Assembly (NCBI RefSeq): GCF_005166025.1
Contig: NZ_CP028923.1
Span: 2,172,001-2,236,000, forward strand
Direction of reading: 5' to 3'
DNA length: 64,000 nucleotides
Source of the DNA: Mangrovivirga cuniculi
GTDB taxonomy: Bacteria > Bacteroidota > Bacteroidia > Cytophagales > Cyclobacteriaceae
Position 1 is the stretch's first letter. Every line of letters begins with the position of its first letter. The translations under genes and the position numbers were made by a program. Positions 47,798 to 55,428 of the stretch are shown one piece after another. The notes beneath the pieces were generated by a model. That model ran no database searches, had not been told where the DNA came from, and saw only the letters and a list, made by a program, of their open reading frames with translations.

Positions 47798-50243
47798 AAA
47801 GGATATCCAACACCAATATTGAGGACAAATGGATTTGCCGCTCTGGTGTTGTATGGATATTTAGTGAATCCTTCGTCCCATATGAATCTTCTCCCCTCAG
47901 CTCTGCCCGGATCGTGGATCTTGACACCGACATCAAATCGAACAACAATATAGGAAAAGTCTAATCTGAGACCGGCTCCGCTACCAACAGCTATTTCTTT
48001 ATAGAAATTTTCAAATTCGAATTTCCCATTTTCAGTATTAGCGCTTCCTTCGGGGTTAAGATTGACATCCTTCAATCTCCAGACATTTCCTGCATCGATA
48101 AAAAATGCGATGTCTATAAAACCTGCCAGGTTTTGTCTGAATTCAATACTTGCTTCTAATAAAATCTCGCCTGGTTGTTCAAATCTATCATCATATGCTA
48201 AAGAATCAGTATCTCCTACAAAAAACAAGGGTTGATAATCTCCGGGACCCAGTCTTTTTGATCTCCAGGCTCTTATAGAATTACTCCCCCGGTGAAAAAG
48301 TATTTTTCATAAGGTAAGGGGGCAAGATTATCACTACCTGATCCATATGGTACAGCAATCCCACCTTTGATTTTATAAGCTAACTGAGTCCGTTCATCAA
48401 AGACTATCAATCGACGAAAATCGACTGAGACCTTATCATATTTAAAAAAGGTTAAGCTGCTATTGAATTCCGGTATTATTCCACCATGCTCTAGTAATAA
48501 TCTAAAATATGCAGAATTATTATCGCTTCCCTGCCCGTACTGGTTAATGTTTTTGGTGAAAGTAAAATAGGTTGCGCTGACAAAAGATGGGTCAAAACTT
48601 CTGATCAAGCTATTTCCTTGTAATTCAAGCTCCCTTAATCTGGCCTGAAACAACGAATCTTTGATTTCTGAGTCAATTAAATATACTTCAAGAGGGGTTA
48701 AATTATAATAGTTTTTCTGATTCTTAAACCATTGATAGGAAATGTATGAATTAATATTTTCCCGTTGATATTCTGGAGTTGATACGTAATTGTAACCTGT
48801 TAAAATTTTAGTCGTCGGGTTTAATTTACCCATGTTTGTTTTTCTTGCTTCACCCAAAGGAAGAATAAACTGAGGAAATGTTAAACTTAAATTTGCTCCA
48901 TATTCATTGTTGTTGTAGAACTCATTATTAGCCTCATTTTCAGTAGCCACTCTCTCAAAACCAACCCTTGCATTTAATTGCAGTATCTCAAGTCCTCCAA
49001 ATGTATTCCTGTTTTTTAAAGTTAGATTATAAAAAGGTCCCGGAACACCCTGGCTTATATTAATGCCCAAACCAAACTCATTCGCCATCTGAAATTTTTT
49101 CAACGGGGTAACTGATATAAATACATCAATATTTCCACCTAGAGTGTCATAGGTTATGTTAATAGTCCTGAACATATCAAGTGTTCCTAACTGTCTCTGA
49201 GTATCAAAAATATTTTCTCTGCTATATAATTGTCCGGGTTTTACAAAAATACGACTTGTTAAAACTTTGGAAGAATATGTCTTTTCAAAATACTTATAAC
49301 TGATTCCCCTGTAATATATCTTTTGTCGTTGCTCTTCCTGAGTTTTTACATCTGAATCAGTAACCATAGTTACCGAATCTATTTTATAAAGGCTGTGGGA
49401 ACTTTTGTTTTCCGGGTTCAGAACGTTGATGTTAATATCTACTACATTCAAAGAGTCATATTTTTTTACGGTTGCCCTGATATATTCCCTGTTAAAATTA
49501 AAGTAACCATGGTTTTTAAGATAAGCATCAAGTTCATTTCGCTTGTTTATGAGAATTGCCTGGTCATAAGCTATGCCAGTCTTGATATTTTTTATGTCTT
49601 CAGCTTTTGATAAAGTTTCTTTTAATGTTGAATCCTGAATGTCGTAGGATACATCTCTAATCAGGTACCTGGCTTGTGGATTAAGCTCATAAGTAACTGT
49701 AACTTTTTCATTGTTGCTGGCCGTATCTATGTTATAATCTACTTTTGCATTGAAATATCCTTTATTTTTTAGAAGCTGCTCAATTGCGGCGGCTGAAGTT
49801 TCCGAAAGAGAACTATCATAAACTGCTAAGGGCTCTCCCCAACGCATTAATAAGTTACCTTCCTCCAGCTTCTTATCTATCTTAGATACTTTTTTACGTC
49901 TTTTTCTTTGTAGTTTGTTCTTTTTCTTCTCTTTTTCAGCAGCTTCAATTCTACTATTGTATTTTTCGATCACTTCTTGCTTTTCTTCAAGGGTCTCATC
50001 TACATCATAATATCTTTCACCGGTTTCATAAAACCATACGTAAATGGCAAATGGAATTATAGGTAATTTTTTATTTGGTTTTTGAATAATTACCGGTTCA
50101 ATGTCACTATTTGGTATATTTACCTCACCTTTGATCTTATTTTTAACTAATAGCTTTTCATTATCCTCTAAATAACGAGTGCCTAGACAGCCTGATAACA
50201 GAAGGGTAATAAGGGGCAATATTATTAGATTATACTTATTCAA
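47794..50243 (-). pseudogene. TamL/BamA-family outer-membrane assembly lipoprotein, frame broken once
   Basis: From TTG 50243 the first frame (to 48273) gives a lipoprotein signal ending LLSGC, POTRA-type repeats (about 150-400) and the beginning of an Omp85 barrel. A second frame to 47794 gives the barrel end, including the FVLNIGVGYPF terminal strand. Adding one G to the GGGGG run (plus-strand CCCCC at 48286-48290) restores FTGGSNSIRAWRSKRLGPG, the highly conserved Omp85 loop-6 region, and about 816 residues. A lipidated Omp85 protein with this domain order matches TamL of Bacteroidota, which acts with TamB in envelope assembly or lipid transport. The start is nine bases from the divergent methyltransferase gene. 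Confidence 0.85.
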
Positions 50244-50252
50244 ATTTGGCCT

Positions 50253-51008
50253 ATGCTATCTAAAAATGCTGTTAAACGAATAAAACAATTGCAATTAAAA
50301 AAATACAGGAAGAAAACTCAAAGGTTTTTAGTCGAAGGTGCTAAAAATATTAATGAGTTACTTCATTCCACTGTAAAGATAGAAAAACTGTACCTTACAT
50401 CTTCGTTTTTTAATACAATTAACACCTCAGACATACAAGATGTAAGTAGTGTACTTGAAATAGTTAAAGAGAACGAACTTGAATCTATTTCATTTTATCA
50501 AACAAATAATGCCGGGCTTGCAATTGCGGAGATTCCAGAAAATCAGGTGGATATCAAAAATGATACATGGACTCTACTATTAGATGATATAAGAGACCCC
50601 GGGAACCTTGGGACTATTATCCGCATTGCAGATTGGTACGGCATTAAAAATGTGGTATGCTCACAGGAATCAGCGGATTTTTATAATCCCAAAGTGATCA
50701 GTGCGACAATGGGATCTTTTACCCGGGTTAATGTTGTATATAGCAATATAGCTGATGTATTAAATAATAACCCAAATATTCCCTCATATGGCGCCTTGCT
50801 TGGTGGTGAAAATATTCACTCCTTAGCAGACCTACCCAAAGCAGGGTTTTTAATTATTGGAAATGAAAGTCATGGAATATCTTCTCAGGTGGAATCTTTG
50901 TGCAAGAATAAAATATCTATTCCCGGATTTGGTATGACCGAATCTTTAAATGCTGCTGTTGCCACAGGAATTCTTTGCGATAATATCTTTCGATTAAAAA
51001 AGAAATAA
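50253..51008 (+). CDS. TrmH/SpoU-family RNA 2'-O-methyltransferase
   Basis: The 251-residue protein has an N-terminal L30e-like substrate-binding region (KYRKKTQRFLVEGAKNINELL) and a SPOUT domain: LDDIRDPGNLGTIIRIADWYGI (near 112-133), GFLIIGNESHGIS (near 200-212) and ISIPGFGMTESLNAAVATGI (near 222-240). The two-domain build suits an rRNA methyltransferase such as RlmB, though the target nucleotide is not determined. It is divergent from the TamL gene, with nine bases between start codons, so each promoter must lie inside the other coding region. Confidence 0.85.
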   Translation: MLSKNAVKRIKQLQLKKYRKKTQRFLVEGAKNINELLHSTVKIEKLYLTSSFFNTINTSDIQDVSSVLEIVKENELESISFYQTNNAGLAIAEIPENQVDIKNDTWTLLLDDIRDPGNLGTIIRIADWYGIKNVVCSQESADFYNPKVISATMGSFTRVNVVYSNIADVLNNNPNIPSYGALLGGENIHSLADLPKAGFLIIGNESHGISSQVESLCKNKISIPGFGMTESLNAAVATGILCDNIFRLKKK

Positions 51009-51068
51009 TTTTCCTATATTGTAGCTTAATTGTTTAAACGAATTTTTATAACTCAATAGACTTTATAA

Positions 51069-54035
51069 ATGAGGAAACTTTTATTTTTCTTCTTGTTGAT
51101 GAATGGGCTGAACATTTTTGCTCAAAACCCTTTTCCAAGAAATGATGTTGAAGATGACCGCAGAGGTCGTTATGCTTTTAAAAATGGTACTGTTCATATT
51201 GATCCTTATACTGAAATTGCTAATGCTACTTTGCTGATCGAAGATGGAAGAGTGATCTCAGTAAAAGAGAATGGAACTATTCCTGCTGGATTTAGTATTA
51301 CTGATCTTAAAGGTAATCATATTTATCCTGCCTTTATTGATCCTAATTCAACCTTTGGTATGCCTGAGGTAAAAGACGGAGGATTTAGCTGGGGTAGAAA
51401 AGAGCAGATAACTTCTCCCCGCAAAGGTCCATACAATCCAAATATGGCAATCAGGTCAGATATTCAGGCTTCTCAACTTTTTCAATTTGATAAAAAGAAG
51501 GCTGATAAATTAAGGAAAGCCGGATTTTCCAGTGTAGTGAGTTATCATAAAGATGGAATAGCACGAGGAACTTCTGTTTTAATCAACCTGGCTGGAGAAC
51601 AAACCAATGAAATGATTTTAAAAGCTAATGCGGCTGCCCATTACAGTTTTGATAAAGGATCAAGCAAACAGGATTATCCTGCTTCACTGATGGGAGCTAT
51701 GGCTTTGCTGCGTCAAACCTTTCTTGATGCTAAATGGTATAATGAAACGGATCCATATTTTGATCTTACTCTTGAAGGACTTAATAATTCTTTAGATCTT
51801 CCTCAGATTTTTGAGGTTGAGGATAAGCTATCAGTTCTAAGAGCCGATAAAGTAGGAGATGAATTTGGTATTCAGTTTATCATAAATGGTGTAGGTGACG
51901 AATATCAAATGGTAAAGGAAATAAAAGAATCCGGAGCCTCTCTGATTATCCCGGTTAATTTTCCTAAAGCCTTTGATGTTAGCGATCCATATGCTGCTAT
52001 GGATATCGGTCTTGCTCAAATGAAACATTGGGAAATGGCTCCTGCAAATGCGTCATTATTACATCAAAATGAGATAAGATTTGCATTTACAGCAAGTGGT
52101 TTGAAGAATACTACAGATTTTATAAAAAATGTGCGTAAAGCTGTAGAATATGGTTTGCCGTCTGATCAAGCTCTGGCAGCCATGACTACAATTCCTGCAG
52201 AAATGATTGGAGTTAATGATGTAGGGAATTTAAAACCCGGATCATATGCGAATTTCATAATCACTGATAAAGAATTATTTGAAGATGAAGCTACTATAAT
52301 TGAAAACTGGACAGGTGGAGATAAACTAATTGTTCGAGATCTGCCTGAAGTGGATTTAACTGGGTATTTCACACTCAAAGTAGGAGATGAAGAATTTCAA
52401 TTAGTAGGAAAAGGAAGCCCGGCAAAGGTTAGTCATGAGATCAAAGTAAATGATTCTACCACTGTTAAGACCAAAAGTAGCTGGAAGAATGATCATCTGT
52501 CTCTTTCTTTCGATCATAACGGCTTTATATATTTATTGTCAGGATGGAAGTCTGAAGATGGTTTTAAAGGCAGAGGCCAAATTGATTCTGAATGGGTAAC
52601 CTGGTCTGCAAAACGCGATAGTACATATCAAAAGAAAGAAAAGAAAGAGGAAGAGAAGGATACAAGTATTGGTAATATGATTTATCCTTTTGTTGCTTAT
52701 GGTAAGGAGAAGTTGGCTGATCAAAAAACATATCTCATTAAAAATGCTACTGTCTGGACAATGGAAGATGAGGGAATCATCGAAAATACAGACATTTTGG
52801 TAGAAGGCGGAAAAATTGTTTCCATTGGTGAAAATATAAATTCAAGTAATGCGATTGAAATTGATGGTACAGGAAAGTATGTTACTCCGGGAATTATAGA
52901 TGAGCATTCGCATATTGCCCTTGATGGCGTCAATGATGTAGCTGTAAACAGTTCGATGGTCAAAATGAAAGATGTTGTCGATAACTCGGATATAAATATT
53001 TATCGTCAATTGGCAGGAGGTGTAACTGCAGCACAATTACTACACGGTTCAGCTAACCCAATAGGAGGGCAGTCTGCAATAATTAAAATGAGATGGGGAA
53101 TGTCTCCGGAGGAAATGCTGATAGAAGATGCAGATGAATTTATAAAGTTTGCCCTAGGTGAAAATGTAAAGAGAAGTCGTAGTAGTAATAGTATTCGATT
53201 CCCTCAGACTCGTATGGGAGTTGAACAAGCTTTAGTGGATGCTTTTAACAATGCTCTTGATTATGAAAGAAAGTGGAAATCATATAATGAGCTAAGTAAA
53301 AGAGAAAAAGAAAAAACGAATGCCCCACGAAGAGACCTTGCTCTGGAAGCAATTCTTGAAATTATAAACGAAGAAAGGTTTATTACTTGTCACTCCTATG
53401 TCCAATCTGAAATAAATATGTTAATGCATGTTGCTGAAAGATTTGGATTTAGAGTAAATACATTTACTCATATACTTGAGGGTTATAAGGTTGCTGATAA
53501 AATGGCGGAGCACGGTGTGGGAGGTTCTACATTTGCTGATTGGTGGGCTTATAAATGGGAGGTTCGATATGCAATACCTTATAATGCTTCTTTGATGGCC
53601 GAAGCGGGTGTTACTACAGCAATTAATTCAGATGATGCTGAAATGGGGCGCCGATTAAACCAGGAGGCAGCCAAATCGATAAAATATGGAGATATGGATC
53701 CATATGAAGCTTTAAAAATGGTAACAATCAACCCGGCTAAGTTATTACACCTTGATGATCGAATGGGGTCGATAAAGGAAGGTAAAGATGCTGATCTTGT
53801 TATATGGACTGAAGAGCCAACTTCTGTATATGCACGTGTTGAAAAGACCTTTGTTGATGGAAGAGTAATGTTTGATACAGAGGAGAATGAAAAAATGCAG
53901 GAGGAAATAGCTGAAGAGCGAAACAGGCTTATAAAGAAGATGTTAAAGGTGAAAGAAAATGGAGGCGATACTCAGGAACCTTCCAGAAAAGGCCAGAAAA
54001 ACTTCCACTGTGATGATTTCTACTACCAATTTTAA
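51069..54035 (+). CDS. Double amidohydrolase, exported
   Basis: The 988-residue protein starts with a signal peptide (about 1-19, NIFAQ) and contains two amidohydrolase modules. In the first (about 30-420) the metal-site HxH after the second strand is replaced by DPNS (AFIDPNSTFGMPEV), so it is probably inactive. The second (about 560-960) keeps DEHSHIALDG (HxH), a His in CHSYVQSE, a His in FTHILEG and the catalytic Asp in NSDDAEMGR. It should hydrolyse an amide, cyclic amide or dipeptide in the envelope, but the substrate is unknown. The ending KGQKNFHCDDFYYQF is also the natural family end. The next gene begins 16 bases on and is again of this family. Confidence 0.88.
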   Translation: MRKLLFFFLLMNGLNIFAQNPFPRNDVEDDRRGRYAFKNGTVHIDPYTEIANATLLIEDGRVISVKENGTIPAGFSITDLKGNHIYPAFIDPNSTFGMPEVKDGGFSWGRKEQITSPRKGPYNPNMAIRSDIQASQLFQFDKKKADKLRKAGFSSVVSYHKDGIARGTSVLINLAGEQTNEMILKANAAAHYSFDKGSSKQDYPASLMGAMALLRQTFLDAKWYNETDPYFDLTLEGLNNSLDLPQIFEVEDKLSVLRADKVGDEFGIQFIINGVGDEYQMVKEIKESGASLIIPVNFPKAFDVSDPYAAMDIGLAQMKHWEMAPANASLLHQNEIRFAFTASGLKNTTDFIKNVRKAVEYGLPSDQALAAMTTIPAEMIGVNDVGNLKPGSYANFIITDKELFEDEATIIENWTGGDKLIVRDLPEVDLTGYFTLKVGDEEFQLVGKGSPAKVSHEIKVNDSTTVKTKSSWKNDHLSLSFDHNGFIYLLSGWKSEDGFKGRGQIDSEWVTWSAKRDSTYQKKEKKEEEKDTSIGNMIYPFVAYGKEKLADQKTYLIKNATVWTMEDEGIIENTDILVEGGKIVSIGENINSSNAIEIDGTGKYVTPGIIDEHSHIALDGVNDVAVNSSMVKMKDVVDNSDINIYRQLAGGVTAAQLLHGSANPIGGQSAIIKMRWGMSPEEMLIEDADEFIKFALGENVKRSRSSNSIRFPQTRMGVEQALVDAFNNALDYERKWKSYNELSKREKEKTNAPRRDLALEAILEIINEERFITCHSYVQSEINMLMHVAERFGFRVNTFTHILEGYKVADKMAEHGVGGSTFADWWAYKWEVRYAIPYNASLMAEAGVTTAINSDDAEMGRRLNQEAAKSIKYGDMDPYEALKMVTINPAKLLHLDDRMGSIKEGKDADLVIWTEEPTSVYARVEKTFVDGRVMFDTEENEKMQEEIAEERNRLIKKMLKVKENGGDTQEPSRKGQKNFHCDDFYYQF

Positions 54036-54051
54036 TTCAAAACATTTCGAA

Positions 54052-55341
54052 ATGAGATTCTTAATATATATCGTAATAATTTTTATAGCAGGCTTGAGTA
54101 GTGTTTTTGCTCAGGTTCCGGCTCCCGGTGAAACTCAGACCCAACCAATATTAGTCACCAATGTGACTATTCATACAGGTACAGGAGAGGTTATTACCGA
54201 TGGTGCACTAGTTTTTAATGAAGGAGAAATTATTTCAGTTGGTAAGACAACCGAGGTTGAGACTCCGGAAGGAGCGACTGAGGTTAATGGACAGGGCCAA
54301 CACATTTATCCTGGTTTTATCTTACCAAACTCAAAAGTCGGGTTAATAGAGGTATCATCTGTTAGTGCCACTGTCGATGCCTCAGAGCCTACTTCAATTT
54401 CTCCGAATATCAGAAGTATTGTTGCTTACAACACAGATAGTGAAATTATTCCTACTTTGAGATTCAATGGTATATTATTAGCTCAGGTTACTCCATCAGG
54501 AGGATTAATACCGGGGCAATCATCAATAGTACAATTAGATGCCTGGAACTGGGAAGATGCAGTTGTTAGTATGGATGAAGGAATTCATATTAATTGGCCG
54601 AGGGCTAAACTGCCACCACGATGGTGGAGAAATGAAACAGAGTGGAGGGATAATGATAATTATGATGAAAGCATAAGTAAAATAAAGCAATTGTTTATTG
54701 ATGCCGCTGCTTATTCCCAAACTGATCCCACTGATGAGAATCTAAAGCTTGAAGCAATGAAAGGCATATTTGAGGGGTCAAAAACTCTCTATGTGCATGC
54801 TAACAGAGCGAAGGAAATTGTATCTTCTCTTTCTTTTGCCTTTGAAAATGGTGCTAAAAAAGTAGTATTGGTAGGAGGTGCAGACTCAAGATATGTATTG
54901 GATTTCATCAAAGACAATGAAATATCTATAATACTGGCAGATGTTCACAGACTTCCGATGAGAGCTGAAGAAGGAGTATATGATCCGTATAAGTTGGCCG
55001 GATATCTGACCAATGAAGGAGTAAAAGTTGCATTAGCCTATAATAATGTTGCCAATAGTCGAAACCTTGGATTTTATGCAGGAACAACAGCAGCTTATGG
55101 CCTGGATAAGGAAGAAGCACTTAAGCTGATTACAGCAAACCCTGCAGAGATTCTTGGGCTGGATAATTATGGAACCATAGAGGAGGGTAAGTCAGCGACC
55201 TTTTTTATTTCATCAGGTGATGCAATGGATATGTCCGGAAATAAAATATCTCAAGCTTTTATAAATGGTAGAGAAGTGCCCCTTGAAGCTTTACAGCAGA
55301 GATTATATAAAAAGTACAAGAAAAAGTATGACTTAAAATAA
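54052..55341 (+). CDS. Amidohydrolase-family protein lacking the HxH metal site
   Basis: From ATG 54052 the product has 429 residues and a signal peptide (about 1-20, SSVFAQ). The N-terminal beta-domain is followed by GFILPNSKVGL where active homologues carry HxH, and later by a C-terminal region with the amidohydrolase ending (ITANPAEILGLDNYGTIEEGKSATFFI). It matches the inactive N-terminal half of the protein encoded just upstream, in both layout and loss of ligands. It probably forms a complex or stabilises the active partner. An earlier in-frame ATG at 53959 lies inside the upstream gene and gives no signal peptide at its own start. Confidence 0.82.
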   Translation: MRFLIYIVIIFIAGLSSVFAQVPAPGETQTQPILVTNVTIHTGTGEVITDGALVFNEGEIISVGKTTEVETPEGATEVNGQGQHIYPGFILPNSKVGLIEVSSVSATVDASEPTSISPNIRSIVAYNTDSEIIPTLRFNGILLAQVTPSGGLIPGQSSIVQLDAWNWEDAVVSMDEGIHINWPRAKLPPRWWRNETEWRDNDNYDESISKIKQLFIDAAAYSQTDPTDENLKLEAMKGIFEGSKTLYVHANRAKEIVSSLSFAFENGAKKVVLVGGADSRYVLDFIKDNEISIILADVHRLPMRAEEGVYDPYKLAGYLTNEGVKVALAYNNVANSRNLGFYAGTTAAYGLDKEEALKLITANPAEILGLDNYGTIEEGKSATFFISSGDAMDMSGNKISQAFINGREVPLEALQQRLYKKYKKKYDLK

Positions 55342-55360
55342 GTGTTTTTCTTTTTCGTTG

Positions 55361-55409
55361 AATTAATGCCCGTTTAAGATTGCAATTTTGTCTTAACGGG
55401 CATTAATTT
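55361..55409. repeat. Long hairpin (18-19 base arms) without a T-tract
   Basis: The arm at 55361-55379 and the arm at 55391-55409 are inverse complements except for one extra T in the left arm (GTTTAAGA against GTTAAGA). The loop is 11 bases and the sequence is centred on GCCCGTT/AACGGGC. It lies between the amidohydrolase pair and the GH3 gene. The right arm is followed by TATATGTAAA, not by T-runs, so it is either an imperfect terminator or another kind of mRNA structure. Confidence 0.75.
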
Positions 55410-55428
55410 ATATGTAAAATCTTAATAA

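Noticed and set aside
53990-54035. Possible frameshift at the end of the large amidohydrolase
   Set aside because: The ending with HCDDF is the usual family C-terminus, and the next gene has its own start and signal peptide.
53959-54051. Upstream start for the second amidohydrolase
   Set aside because: It overlaps the preceding gene and would bury the signal peptide that begins at ATG 54052.
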